DNA of 64,000 nucleotides from contig JBBQYL010000002.1 in assembly GCA_038208735.1 (NCBI GenBank), positions 1-64,000 on the forward strand, in the 5' to 3' direction. The notes beneath the pieces are model-generated. The model saw nothing but the letters and a program-made list of their open reading frames with translations. It had not been told where the DNA came from and ran no database searches. This DNA comes from Scleromatobacter sp038208735. Lineage in GTDB: Bacteria > Pseudomonadota > Gammaproteobacteria > Burkholderiales > Burkholderiaceae_C. Made by a program: the position numbers and the translations under genes. Below are positions 53,992 to 63,097 of this stretch, piece by piece. The first letter of the stretch is position 1. Every line of letters starts with the position of its first letter.

Positions 53992-55301
53992 CGCGACAGC
54001 TCCAGCTCTTCGAAGGCCTTGGAGAAGAAGTCCGCGCCCCCGAAGTTCCCGGACTTCAGCGCCAGGTGCACGGTCGCGCCTTCGCAAGCCGCCGAACGAG
54101 CCGCCGTCCAGGGCACGCCGGGGTCGATCTGCGGACCGATCGCCAATTGATGCACGCCCAGCGCCTGCACCACTGCGCCCGAGGTCTCGCCGCCGGCGAC
54201 GATGAGCTGGCGAACGCCACGTCTCACCAGCCCGACTGCGATGCGCGACAAGGCATTTTCGACCAGTTCGCCGGCCCGCTCGGCGCCAAGTTGCGACTGC
54301 ACCGATCGCACTGCATCTGGATCGGCCGTGGCGTAGACGAGGACAGGTCGAGCGGGATCCGCGCGCAGCAAGCTGTCTGCCCAGCCCAGGGCCCGCGCGA
54401 CGACGTCCACGCCGGCTCCCAGTTCGAATGCATCGAGAGCGAAGGCGGGATGGCCTTGGTGGCGGAATCGCGCCACCTGCGCATTGCTGGCAATCGAGCA
54501 GCTTCCGGAGACAACGGCGCGCCGCCCCGTCGCCGCTGGAAATCCGTCGGTGTGCGCAGGGGACAAGGTCAACGCGCCGCTGGCACGCCAGTTCTGCGGC
54601 AGTCCGATCGCGATGCCCGATCCCGCGGTCACCAGCGGCAGCCCGACGAGCGCGCCGCCGATGCTCAAGAGAGCATCGTTGCTGATCGCATCGACGATCG
54701 CGATGCCCACACCTTCCGCTTGCAATGCCTGGAAGCGGCGTGCGATCTCCTCCGCGCCCTGTGCCACGACGTCGTGCGGCACCAGGCCGACCTTTCGACG
54801 CGTCTGAGCCTGCAGGACGCGCACGAGGTTGGCGTCGGTCATCGGTGTCAGCGGGTGGTGGCGCATCCCGCTGTCGCTCAGCAATTGATCGCCGACGAAG
54901 AGGTGGCCCTTGAATACCGTGCGTTGGTTTTCTGGAAACGCCGGACAGGCGATCGTGAAGCCACGGCCCGGCCCATGCAATTCGTCGAGCAACGCGTCGA
55001 TGACGGGGCCGATATTGCCCTGCGGCGTGGAGTCGAAGGTCGAGCAATACTTGAAGTAGATCTGCTCGACGCCTTGCGAGCGCAACCAGTTCAGCGCCGC
55101 GAGAGACTGCGCCACCGCGTCCGCTGGCGCGATCGTGCGCGACTTGAGCGCGACGACGACCGCATCGGCTTGACCGTCGAGCGTGCCTTCGGGGACGCCC
55201 ATCGTGAGGATGGTGCGCATGCCGGAGCGCACCAGGTTGTTGGCGAGATCGCTGGCGCCCGTGAAGTCGTCGGCGATGCACCCCAGCAGGATCCGGTTCA
55301 T
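53988..55301 (-). CDS. otnK: 3-oxo-tetronate kinase (OtnK, DUF1537/four-carbon acid sugar kinase)
   Basis: 437 residues with the DUF1537 N-terminal domain (LLGCIADDFTGASDLANNLV, YFKYCSTFDSTPQGNIGPV) and C-terminal nucleotide-binding domain (VVSGSCSIASNAQVARF, LIVAGGETSGAVVQALG, KSGNFGG). It phosphorylates 3-oxo-tetronate using ATP. ATG 55301 has GGAG upstream, and overlaps the end of the MFS remnant frame. Members of the family also phosphorylate threonate; the OtnC/OtnI neighbours favour 3-oxo-tetronate. Confidence 0.94.
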   Translation of the reverse strand: MNRILLGCIADDFTGASDLANNLVRSGMRTILTMGVPEGTLDGQADAVVVALKSRTIAPADAVAQSLAALNWLRSQGVEQIYFKYCSTFDSTPQGNIGPVIDALLDELHGPGRGFTIACPAFPENQRTVFKGHLFVGDQLLSDSGMRHHPLTPMTDANLVRVLQAQTRRKVGLVPHDVVAQGAEEIARRFQALQAEGVGIAIVDAISNDALLSIGGALVGLPLVTAGSGIAIGLPQNWRASGALTLSPAHTDGFPAATGRRAVVSGSCSIASNAQVARFRHQGHPAFALDAFELGAGVDVVARALGWADSLLRADPARPVLVYATADPDAVRSVQSQLGAERAGELVENALSRIAVGLVRRGVRQLIVAGGETSGAVVQALGVHQLAIGPQIDPGVPWTAARSAACEGATVHLALKSGNFGGADFFSKAFEELELSR

Positions 55302-55392
55302 CGCGACTCCATGGCAGCGGGGAAGAAAAGGTCTTGATTCATGGAGTTCGACTTCCGAGCTTCCGGGCACCGCGTCCGCCCGGCTATTGACG

Positions 55393-55549
55393 TTGCAAAA
55401 GGGGTCCGGATCAGGGCCGGGATCACGTTTGAGATGCCGACTCCCGCCAGCGCGAAGCCCGCCAGCGCCAGGGCCGTCTGGTTGGTCAGCAACACCGCGC
55501 TCATCGCGAATGCGGCCAGCAGGCCGCTGGCGACGAGACAGCGGCGTCC
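55393..55549 (-). pseudogene. C-terminal remnant of an MFS transporter
   Basis: About 45 codons read RRCLVASGLLAAFAMSAVLL, TNQTALALAGFALAGVG, ISNVIPALI, typical of the late helices of a major-facilitator permease. They begin directly after the dehydrogenase stop at 55550 and lose similarity near 55400, before the otnK start. The rest of the gene is absent. Uptake now probably depends on the ABC transporter in the same operon. Confidence 0.65.
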
Positions 55550-56608
55550 TCACTGTCCAAGTGCTTCGCACACCGCGGCGGTGACGCTGCGCGTTGTCGC
55601 TCGGCCGCCGAGGTCGGGCGTCTGGATTCCGGCGCCGGTGACCGCTTCGATCGCGCGCATGAGTCGGCGCGTGGCGTTCGCCTCTCCCAGATGCTCGAGC
55701 ATCAGACAGGCGGTCCAGAACGTCGCGATCGGATTCGCAATGCCTTTGCCAACGATATCGAACGCAGAGCCATGAATGGGCTCGAACATGGAGGGAAAGA
55801 GACGCTCGGGGTTCAGGTTGGCGGTGGCACCGATGCCCAGGCTTCCCGACAGGGCGGCAGCCAGGTCGGACAGGATATCGGCATGCAGGTTGGTGGCGAC
55901 CATCACGTCGATCGTGTCGGGCTTCAACACCATGCGCGTGGTCGCCGCATCGACCAGCTCCCGGTCAGTGGTCACGTCAGGGAAATCTCGTGCGACCTCC
56001 CGGAAGACCTCGTCCCACAGCACAAGCCCGAAGCGTTGGGCGTTGGACTTTGTCACCAAGGTCAGGTGCTTGCGCGGGCGCTTGCGGGCGAACTCGAAGG
56101 CAAAGCGGTGGATGCGTTCGACGCCGGCGCGAGTGAAGATGGCCGTCTCGGTGGCAACCTCGATCGGCAGCCCCCGGTGTGCACGGCCGCCGTGTCCGGC
56201 GTACTCGCCTTCGGAGTTCTCGCGGATGATGACCCAGTCGATTGCCTGCCCCCCCGACAGCGGGCTCGTGACGCCTGGCAGCACACGGGCCGGGCGTACA
56301 TTGGCGTACTGGTCGAAGCCCTGGGCGATGGGCAGTCGAAGTCCCCACAGCGAGACGTGGTCGGCGACCTCGAGGCTGCCGACTGCGCCGAAGAAGATGG
56401 CGTCGAACGACTTCAGCCGCGCCAGCCCGCCCTCGGGGATGTAGTGACCGCGTTGAAGGTAGTTGGCCGAATTCCAGTCGAATTCCTCGACCAGGATGCG
56501 GAACCCGGCGTCCGCCCTGGCGCACGCCTGCAAGACCTCGACACCGGCGGCGATCACTTCCGGACCGATCCCGTCGCCGGGTATCGCGGCGATTCTGTAG
56601 TCACGCAT
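55550..56608 (-). CDS. Tartrate/D-malate dehydrogenase family protein (TtuC/DmlA-like)
   Basis: 352 residues of the isopropylmalate/isocitrate dehydrogenase superfamily. N-terminus IAAIPGDGIGPEVIAAGVEV, substrate-site ENSEGEYAGHGGR, catalytic K in LVTKSNAQR, the metal-binding aspartates in NLHADILSDLAAALSGSLG, and FEPIHGSAFDI. Tartrate/malate-type members oxidise and often decarboxylate 2-hydroxy acids with NAD+ and Mn2+/Mg2+. In this operon it may oxidise the imported C4 acid; the exact substrate is not evident. Confidence 0.9.
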   Translation of the reverse strand: MRDYRIAAIPGDGIGPEVIAAGVEVLQACARADAGFRILVEEFDWNSANYLQRGHYIPEGGLARLKSFDAIFFGAVGSLEVADHVSLWGLRLPIAQGFDQYANVRPARVLPGVTSPLSGGQAIDWVIIRENSEGEYAGHGGRAHRGLPIEVATETAIFTRAGVERIHRFAFEFARKRPRKHLTLVTKSNAQRFGLVLWDEVFREVARDFPDVTTDRELVDAATTRMVLKPDTIDVMVATNLHADILSDLAAALSGSLGIGATANLNPERLFPSMFEPIHGSAFDIVGKGIANPIATFWTACLMLEHLGEANATRRLMRAIEAVTGAGIQTPDLGGRATTRSVTAAVCEALGQ

Positions 56609-56646
56609 GCGTGCTCCCGTCTGGCATTGGCCGAATCAAGCGCTGC

Positions 56647-57537
56647 TCAACCGACGTGGCTGCGCCAGTCGTGCTGCTGGCGGAAGCCCAGAAGCCGCTT
56701 GATCTTCTCGTTGCTCAGCAACGTCTCGAATTCTCCCAGACTCTTCTTCAAGGGAACGCCGGGGTAGAAGCGCTTGAGAAGTTCAGCGGTGGGGAGATCC
56801 GAGGAAACGTCGTCCGCGGCCACGTTCATCACCTGGTAGCCGAGGCCATCCTTGTCGACGGCCAGACGAGACGCGGTGGCGAGGTCGCGGGCGTCGATGT
56901 AGCTCCACGTGATGCGCCGACGGAACCCGGGATCCTTGAAGTATTCGGGAAACTTCGCGTAGTCCACGGGGTCGATCACATTGCCGATGCGCAGGCAGTA
57001 GATGTCCGATCCGGTGCGGGCATGGAAGGCCTTGGCCGTGACCTCGTTGCAGATCTTGGACATGGCGTAGCTGTCCATCGGGTCGACCGGATAGTCCTCG
57101 TCGAGCGGCAGGTAGGCCGGCATGCGGTAGCTGTCGGCGAAGACGATTCCGTAGGTCGTCTCGCTGGACGCGATGATCACCTTCTTGATGCCGTACTTGG
57201 CAGCAGCGTCGAGCACGTTGTAGGTACTCATCACGTTGATCCTGAACACCTCGTTGTCGGGGTGGGTCATGATGCGCGGGATGGCCGCGAAATGGATGAC
57301 CGCATCGATCGGCTCCGGCTTGATCGACGGGCTGAACTCGTGCTTGACCGTCGTGCTGCACATGGCGTTGAAGACCTGGCCGGCGTCGGTCAGGTCCGTG
57401 ATCACGGTTCGTGCGGCCGAGTCCTGCAGCACGGTCCGGTCGAGGTTGAGCACGCGGTGGCCATGCGCCAGCAGATCCTTGACGACCCATTTGCCGGCCA
57501 TGCCGCTGCCGCCGGTGACGATGATGTTCTTTGACAT
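56647..57537 (-). CDS. NAD-dependent epimerase/dehydratase family sugar(-acid) dehydrogenase
   Basis: 296 residues, extended SDR: NAD motif VTGGSGMAGKWVV, HFAAIPRIM, IASSETTYG and active-site YAMSK (Y at about residue 157). It resembles uronate dehydrogenases and the D-erythronate dehydrogenase-type enzymes that feed Otn pathways. If so, it would supply 2-oxo-tetronate to OtnI. I do not assign a specific name since the substrate cannot be read. Thirty-eight bases separate it from the TtuC-like gene. Confidence 0.9.
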   Translation of the reverse strand: MSKNIIVTGGSGMAGKWVVKDLLAHGHRVLNLDRTVLQDSAARTVITDLTDAGQVFNAMCSTTVKHEFSPSIKPEPIDAVIHFAAIPRIMTHPDNEVFRINVMSTYNVLDAAAKYGIKKVIIASSETTYGIVFADSYRMPAYLPLDEDYPVDPMDSYAMSKICNEVTAKAFHARTGSDIYCLRIGNVIDPVDYAKFPEYFKDPGFRRRITWSYIDARDLATASRLAVDKDGLGYQVMNVAADDVSSDLPTAELLKRFYPGVPLKKSLGEFETLLSNEKIKRLLGFRQQHDWRSHVG

Positions 57538-57591
57538 GCGTGTTCCTTCAGGGATTTCGGGGGGAATGAGTGGGAAGCGAGAGCGCGTTGC

Positions 57592-58251
57592 TCAGTTCAT
57601 CTGGGCCAGCACGGCACGCAGAGCCTCGACGCCGCTTTGAGGCGAAGACAGCACCGGCACGTCCAGCCCGGTGAGTGCGGGGATCAACCGCGCCATGGAA
57701 GCTTGCGCGAGCACGATCACGTCGACCCTGCCGGACAGGGATTCGATCGTCTCCTTGACGAGGCGATCATGCCGCTCGGCTTCGCCGTCCAGCAGTGCCT
57801 GGAAGGCGCCGTCGGCCAGGGCCTCCACGATCTCCACCTCGCGCTGCTGCGCGGCGGCCTTGGCGCGGATCAGCCGCACCGTCGGCTCGAGCGTCGTGCG
57901 CACGGTGGCCACCACGCCGACGCGCGGCCCCTGCGCGACGGCGGTTTCGGCCATGGCGTCGTCGATCTTGACGATCGGGATCGAGATCAGCGAGCGAGCT
58001 GCCGAGGCGGCCTCGCCGACGGACGAACAGGCGTTGAGCACGGCACACGCGCCCATCTCCTCGCCCATGCGCATGTACGACAGGAGGCGCCCGCTGACGG
58101 CATCGGTCAGATGCCCCGCGACGATGACGTCGTTGAGCAGGCTGTCGTCCATCAGGTTGATGACGCGCACGTCCGGCAGGATCGCCTGGAATTGCTGCTT
58201 GATGGGTTGGACGGTAGACGGTCCGGTGTGAACGACGACGACGGTTTTCAT
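57592..58251 (-). CDS. Asp/Glu/hydantoin racemase superfamily protein
   Basis: 219 residues. First catalytic cysteine region is present (AVLNACSSVGEAA, C at about residue 70), but the usual second cysteine near the C-terminus is absent; the corresponding region reads VIVLAQASMARLIPAL. One-cysteine members act as decarboxylases or isomerases rather than racemases. It is encoded between the ABC ATPase and the sugar dehydrogenase, so it may isomerise the carboxylic substrate. The annotated role is family level only. Confidence 0.8.
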   Translation of the reverse strand: MKTVVVVHTGPSTVQPIKQQFQAILPDVRVINLMDDSLLNDVIVAGHLTDAVSGRLLSYMRMGEEMGACAVLNACSSVGEAASAARSLISIPIVKIDDAMAETAVAQGPRVGVVATVRTTLEPTVRLIRAKAAAQQREVEIVEALADGAFQALLDGEAERHDRLVKETIESLSGRVDVIVLAQASMARLIPALTGLDVPVLSSPQSGVEALRAVLAQMN

Positions 58252-58279
58252 GGAAACTCCAGTTGAAGAAAGAAGAGGG

Positions 58280-59785
58280 TCAGGCCGCCGCGGCTTCCAT
58301 GACCGCCTGTTGGGTCGCGCCTTCGCGCGAGAGATTGGCGGCGATGCGGCCTTCGCGTACGACCAGCACGCGGTCGCTGATGGCGAGTACCTCGGGCAGG
58401 TCCGATGACACGACGATGATGGCCATGCCGCGTGAGGCGAGTTCCTGCAACAGCCGGTGGACGTCGGCTTTTGCGGCAATATCGATGCCACGGGTCGGCT
58501 CGTCGACGATGAGGATCCTGGGGGAACGTGCCACCCACTTGGAGATGACGATCTTCTGCTGGTTGCCGCCGCTGAGACTGCCGGCCGCCTGTTCCATCGA
58601 GCGCGCCTTGATGCCCAGGCGCTCGACGAAGCCCCGGCATCCCGTGCTCTCCGCGAACCGGCTGATGAAGCTCAGCGAGGCGTAGTCGTCGAGATGAGTC
58701 AGGCTGAAGTTCTCACGGACGTTCATGCCGAGCACCAGCCCGTCCTTCTTGCGGTCTTCGGTCACGAAGCCGATGCCGAGCGCGATCGCCTCGCGTGGGC
58801 TGCCGATGCGCACCCCCTGACCGCGGAGCTCGATCGTGCCTTCATGCGGACGCAGTCCGAACAGCATCTCCATCAGCTCCGTCCGCCCGGCACCGATCAG
58901 CCCGAACAGCCCGAGGATCTCGCCCTCGTGCACGCGGAAGCTGCAGTCGCGTATCCGGGCACCGCGGCTGGATCGAGCAGCGGCGGCAAGCCCTTTCGCC
59001 TCCAGCGCGACGCGCGTCGTCGCGTGGCACTGGTAGTCGCCGTAAAGCGCGGACTGCTCGCGAGCCACCATCAGGCGCACGAGCTGCGCGCGGTCGAGGC
59101 CCGCGGTCGGCAGCGTCGCCACACTCCTGCCGTCGCGCATCACGGTGACGCGGTCGGCGAGGTCGAAGATCTCCTCCAGCCGATGCGTGATGTAGATGAT
59201 GCCGATGCCGTCGTCGCGCAGCTTGCGTACGGTCTGCTTCAGCAGGGTCGCCTCGTGCTGGCTGAGCGACGCCGTGGGCTCGTCCATGATGACGATCTTC
59301 GAGCGGTAGGAAAGCGCCTTCGCGATTTCCACCATCTGCTTTTGTCCCACGCTGAGGTCGGCCACGCGCATGGAGGGATCGAGGTCGATCCCCAGCGCGA
59401 AGAGCAAGTCGCGCGTGGCCGCATTCATCGCCCGCCGGTCGAGCAGTCCCAAACGGGTGCAGATCTCCCGGCTGAGAAAGACGTTCTCGGCGATCGTCAG
59501 GTTGTCGACGACCGACAGTTCCTGATAGATGATGCTGACGCCGAGCTCGCGCGCATGCGCCGTGCCATGCAAGTGCGGAATCAGAGCGCCGTCGATGCGG
59601 ATCTCGCTGCCGGCGTCGGGCTGGTACACGCCGGTCATGATCTTCATCAACGTACTCTTGCCGGCACCGTTCTCGCCAGCGATCGCAAGCACCTCGCCGC
59701 ACGCAATGTCGAGGCTCACGCGCTCAAGTGCTTTGACGCCCATGAATGTCTTGGAGACACCGATCATCTGCAGAAAAGGCGGCAC
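58280..59785 (-). CDS. Sugar ABC transporter, tandem ATPase subunit (RbsA/MglA type)
   Basis: 501 residues with two nucleotide-binding domains: first with Walker A GENGAGKST, signature LSVGQKQM and IVIMDEPTASLS; second with degenerate Walker A GLIGAGRTE, signature LSGGNQQK and ILIVDEPTRGID. This is the architecture of carbohydrate uptake transporters of the CUT2 class. A GTG start at 59785 is preferred because GGAG lies six bases before it; a TTG at 59797 falls inside the terminator T-run. Works with the permease and binding protein upstream. Confidence 0.94.
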   Translation of the reverse strand: MPPFLQMIGVSKTFMGVKALERVSLDIACGEVLAIAGENGAGKSTLMKIMTGVYQPDAGSEIRIDGALIPHLHGTAHARELGVSIIYQELSVVDNLTIAENVFLSREICTRLGLLDRRAMNAATRDLLFALGIDLDPSMRVADLSVGQKQMVEIAKALSYRSKIVIMDEPTASLSQHEATLLKQTVRKLRDDGIGIIYITHRLEEIFDLADRVTVMRDGRSVATLPTAGLDRAQLVRLMVAREQSALYGDYQCHATTRVALEAKGLAAAARSSRGARIRDCSFRVHEGEILGLFGLIGAGRTELMEMLFGLRPHEGTIELRGQGVRIGSPREAIALGIGFVTEDRKKDGLVLGMNVRENFSLTHLDDYASLSFISRFAESTGCRGFVERLGIKARSMEQAAGSLSGGNQQKIVISKWVARSPRILIVDEPTRGIDIAAKADVHRLLQELASRGMAIIVVSSDLPEVLAISDRVLVVREGRIAANLSREGATQQAVMEAAAA

Positions 59786-59795
59786 TGGGAACTCC

Positions 59796-59819
59796 AAAAA
59801 AGGGGGCCCGCGGGCCCCC
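59796..59819 (-). terminator. Hairpin with T-run between binding-protein and ATPase genes
   Basis: A perfect 18-bp palindrome (59802-59819, nine-base arms of G/C only) is followed in the minus-strand direction by six T (59801-59796). This is a rho-independent terminator form placed after the binding-protein gene and directly before the ATPase ribosome site. It would let much of the transcript end there, leaving the binding protein in excess over the rest of the operon. Confidence 0.8.
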
Positions 59820-59833
59820 GGTTCAAGTCAGGT

Positions 59834-60811
59834 TTACTTCGTGTACGAACCGAGGTTCTGGCTGGTGACCACGTTGACGCCTGTGTCGACGTCCTGGGAC
59901 GCGGTCTCCTTGCCGTTGATCTGGTCGACCAGATGCTCAACGGACAACTTGCCCATCGTCACTGGACGTTGAACCATGATCCCCTGGATATAGCCTTCCT
60001 TGACGCCCTTGACGGTGTCCGGCAGGTCGTCAAAGGCGAAGACCTTGACAGCGCCCTTCTTGCTTCCGAACTCCTTCGTCGCCATCACCTTGGAGACCGC
60101 CGGACCGCCGACCTGGCTGACGCCGAAGATGCCCTTGAGGGCCGGATGCGCACGGAACAGCGACTCCGTGGTCGACACCGCCTTGGCCAGGTCGTCCTCG
60201 GTGCCTTCCGTGGCCACGATCTTGATGTCCGGGTACTTCGCGAGCGACTTCTTGATTCCGTCGATGCGTTCGTTGAGGTTCACTGCACCGAGCTGGCCGG
60301 TGACGATCGCCACCTCGCCCTTGCCGTCGATGGCCTTGGCCATCGATTCACCCATGGTCTCGCCGGCGGCGCTGTTGATCGTTCCGATGTACATGGACCG
60401 GCCGCTCTTGGGCGAGTCCGAGTCGAATGTCAGCACCTTGATGCCGCTGGCCATGGCCTTCTTGATCACCGCTTCCACCGACTTGGGCTCGTTGATGGAA
60501 ATGGCGATGCCGTCCACTTTCTTGGCGATCAGGTCTTCGATGATGCGGACCTGCGTCGAGCCCTGGGTGTTCTGCGGAACTACCCACTGGTACTGCACGC
60601 CCAGCGCGGATGCTTCCGCCTTGGCGCCCGTGTTGCAATCGTCGAAGAACGGCACCGCGACCTTCGGGACGACGGCGATCTTGATGTCCTTGGCGTCCTT
60701 CGCGTTCGCGTTCGAATGCGCCGCGATGCCGAGGACCAGCCCGAGGGCCATCGTCACGGTGACCGAAGGAGTCAGGACAGTGGTCTTGAGGAAAGGAAGG
60801 AGTCTCTTCAT
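59834..60811 (-). CDS. Periplasmic sugar-binding protein of ABC transporter
   Basis: 325 residues with signal peptide (VTMALGLVLGIAAHSNANA) and a two-lobe periplasmic-binding fold of family Peripla_BP_4: KIAVVPKVAVPFFDDCNTGA, DGIAISINEPKSVEAVIKKA, VLTFDSDSP, AIVTGQLGAVNLNERIDG. The RhaS/RbsB-like pattern is consistent with sugars or sugar acids; the exact ligand cannot be read. Followed by the terminator hairpin. Confidence 0.94.
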   Translation of the reverse strand: MKRLLPFLKTTVLTPSVTVTMALGLVLGIAAHSNANAKDAKDIKIAVVPKVAVPFFDDCNTGAKAEASALGVQYQWVVPQNTQGSTQVRIIEDLIAKKVDGIAISINEPKSVEAVIKKAMASGIKVLTFDSDSPKSGRSMYIGTINSAAGETMGESMAKAIDGKGEVAIVTGQLGAVNLNERIDGIKKSLAKYPDIKIVATEGTEDDLAKAVSTTESLFRAHPALKGIFGVSQVGGPAVSKVMATKEFGSKKGAVKVFAFDDLPDTVKGVKEGYIQGIMVQRPVTMGKLSVEHLVDQINGKETASQDVDTGVNVVTSQNLGSYTK

Positions 60812-60892
60812 GTTGTCTCTTTATGGTTTGGTTGCTCTTGCAAGCTCGATGCCGGCTCGCACATGGGGGAGGCTGCGTGCTTCTTCGCTCGT

Positions 60893-61891
60893 CTACCGCT
60901 CCCTTCCGGCATGTCGCCAAACGTCCACGCTGACGGCGATCAGGATGACGGCGCCGGTGATCGCCTGCTGAGCGTAGGTGTTGATGTTCATCAGGACGAC
61001 ACCGTTGGCGATGATCCCGGTGAGCGCGGCCCCGATGACCGTGCCCTGAACGCTGCCGACGCCACCCGCGAGGCTGGCGCCGCCGATCGCCGCGGCCGCG
61101 ATGACATCGAGTTCCACTCCGAAGCCCGAGGCGGGCTCAGCTGAGAGGTAACGCGAGAACGCGACAATGCCGGCGATGGCCGAGATCACGCCGGTCAGCG
61201 TGTAGACGATCAATTTGACGCGGGCGGTGTTGACGCCGCTGATCCAGGCTGCGTGCTCGTTGCCGCCGGTCGCATAGACGTGGCGCCCGAACTTCGTGTA
61301 ACTCATGACGACGCTGAAGACAACCGCCAGAACCAGCATGATGATCACCGGCGCGGGCACCGCGCCGATATAGCCCTGGCCGATGGCGCTGAAGGAATCG
61401 GGCGTCTCCGGGGTTAGCGGCACTCCCTTCGTGATGATGTACATCAGGCCGCGACCGATGCTCAACGTGCCGAGCGTCGCGATGAACGGAGGCAGCCTGC
61501 CTACCGTGACGAGCAGTCCGTTGGTGAGGCCGAACATCATCCCCACGCCGACCCCGCAACCCACGCAGGCCGCCGTGGGCCAGCCGTGCTGAAACGCAAG
61601 CGCCGTGACGAGCCCTGAGAGGCCCATCACGGAGCCTACCGACAGATCGATGCCGCCGGTGATGATCACCATCACCATGCCGATCGACATCATTCCGGTC
61701 GTCGAGAACGATCGAAAGACGCCCATCAGATTGTCGGTTGTCAAAAAGTAGGGGGTCGACATTGCGATGCCGGCACTCACCAGCAGCAACGCGAAAAGCA
61801 CGCTTGTCTCACGCGCGCGAAAGAGCGCGCGCACGGCTCGCCCGAGGGAAGGCATCGTCCACCGGGTTGGATATGTCAATTCAGCGGCCAT
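60893..61891 (-). CDS. Sugar ABC transporter permease (CUT2, BPD_transp_2)
   Basis: 332 residues with eight to ten transmembrane helices and the family blocks IGMVMVIITGGIDLSVGSVM, PPFIATLGTLSIGRGLMYII, and AAAAIGGASLAGGVGSVQGT. ATG 61891 is chosen for the short cytoplasmic N-terminus; a GTG or upstream ATG (61906) would add five residues. It is the first gene of the minus-strand operon and is divergent from the LysR gene. Confidence 0.94.
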   Translation of the reverse strand: MAAELTYPTRWTMPSLGRAVRALFRARETSVLFALLLVSAGIAMSTPYFLTTDNLMGVFRSFSTTGMMSIGMVMVIITGGIDLSVGSVMGLSGLVTALAFQHGWPTAACVGCGVGVGMMFGLTNGLLVTVGRLPPFIATLGTLSIGRGLMYIITKGVPLTPETPDSFSAIGQGYIGAVPAPVIIMLVLAVVFSVVMSYTKFGRHVYATGGNEHAAWISGVNTARVKLIVYTLTGVISAIAGIVAFSRYLSAEPASGFGVELDVIAAAAIGGASLAGGVGSVQGTVIGAALTGIIANGVVLMNINTYAQQAITGAVILIAVSVDVWRHAGRER

Positions 61892-62103
61892 GTTGTCTCC
61901 AGGCAATCGTCGCGCGTTTCACCTGCTCGGCAGGCACAGGACTTCGTTGGAACGAAAGTAACCCTGGCGGCGCGCGTGTCTTTGGTTGTGTCGGTCGATA
62001 CAGGCGCCGGCCGAACACTCCAAAGGCATTGAAGAATCAGTCGAGGCGCCGCGGTCGTTCTGCGTCCAGCCGCTTTGAGAACCCCTCCGGGCTGTTCAGC
62101 GGT

Positions 62104-62125
62104 CGACACAATGTAGGAGTTGTCG
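62104..62125. promoter_or_regulatory. Candidate LysR-type regulator binding dyad
   Basis: CGACA-N12-TGTCG lies in the gap between the divergent permease and lysR genes, 64 bases before the lysR start. LysR regulators bind such imperfect dyads in divergent promoters. A more distant 8-bp arm (TTGTGTCG at 61986-61993) is the inverse complement of 62104-62111. Position and symmetry are the only evidence. Confidence 0.35.
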
Positions 62126-62188
62126 GTGCGAGCAGATCGATGCGAAACTCAAACCAGTGTTTCCCATGATTCAACAATTGGATTTGCG

Positions 62189-63097
62189 ATGAGTTCCGAC
62201 ATCCAGCCTGCCGATTTCAGTTTTTTCTCTTCCTTGATCGCTGGAGGTAGCCTCAGCGCAGCCGCGCGCGAACTCGGAGTCACGACGTCCGCGGTGAGCA
62301 AACGCCTGACCCAGATGGAGGATCGCCTGGGCGTCGCGCTGATCACGCGGACGACGCGACGGATGGGGACGACCCCCGAGGGCGAGATCTATCTCGAGCA
62401 CGCCAGGCGCATCCTGAGCGAGATCGAGGACCTCCAGCAATTGCTGGGCACTTCGCGCGCCGTGCCTACGGGGCTTCTGCGCGTCAACGCGACGCTTGGT
62501 TTTGGGCGCCGTGAGGTCGCGCCGATCATTTCACGATTCGTGCGTGAGCACACCCGTCTCGACGTGCAATTGCAGCTCTCGGTCAATCCGCCTTTGCTGA
62601 CTGACGACACATTCGATGTCTGCGTCCGCTTCGGCGAGCCGCCCGATTCGCGGGTGATAGCGCGCAGGCTTGCGCCCAATCGCCGCCTGCTTTGCGCTTC
62701 ACCGGCCTATCTCGCCAAGCGCGGCGTTCCGAAAGCACCGAGCGAACTCGGGTCACACAACTTCATCGGCATTCGTCAAGGAGACGAAGGACACGGACTG
62801 CTCAGGCTCGGAAGCGGAAGTGGACGGCGGCGCCACGTCGATGTCGTCAAGGTCCGTGGCAACCTCGTGACAAACGACGGCGAGATCGCCGTGAGTTGGG
62901 CGCTCGAAGGGCAAGGGATCGTCATGCGCGCCGAGTGGGACATCGCCCACCACTTGAAGAGCGGAAAGCTCGTGCAGATACTCTCGAACTACGACACGCC
63001 CGATGCGGACATCTTCGCGGTCTATCCCCAGCGGCACCAGCATTCGGTTCGCGTACGTGCGTTTGTGGATTTCCTCGCCGCAGCGCTGGTTCGCTAG
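62189..63097 (+). CDS. LysR-family transcriptional regulator
   Basis: 302 residues. N-terminal winged helix-turn-helix (FFSSLIAGGSLSAAARELGV, SAVSKRLTQMEDRLG) and a C-terminal LysR substrate-binding domain. Members activate or repress a divergent operon with its substrate or an intermediate as co-inducer. Here the divergent operon is the ABC/Otn cluster. ATG 62189 is chosen over an upstream ATG at 62120 because the helix-turn-helix begins shortly after it. Confidence 0.93.
   Translation: MSSDIQPADFSFFSSLIAGGSLSAAARELGVTTSAVSKRLTQMEDRLGVALITRTTRRMGTTPEGEIYLEHARRILSEIEDLQQLLGTSRAVPTGLLRVNATLGFGRREVAPIISRFVREHTRLDVQLQLSVNPPLLTDDTFDVCVRFGEPPDSRVIARRLAPNRRLLCASPAYLAKRGVPKAPSELGSHNFIGIRQGDEGHGLLRLGSGSGRRRHVDVVKVRGNLVTNDGEIAVSWALEGQGIVMRAEWDIAHHLKSGKLVQILSNYDTPDADIFAVYPQRHQHSVRVRAFVDFLAAALVR

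Noticed and set aside
58457..61144. A very long plus-strand open frame (895 codons) opposite the ABC transporter genes
   Set aside because: It is the antisense shadow of three genes with clear family motifs. Its product is Arg/His/Asp-rich and has no domain pattern.
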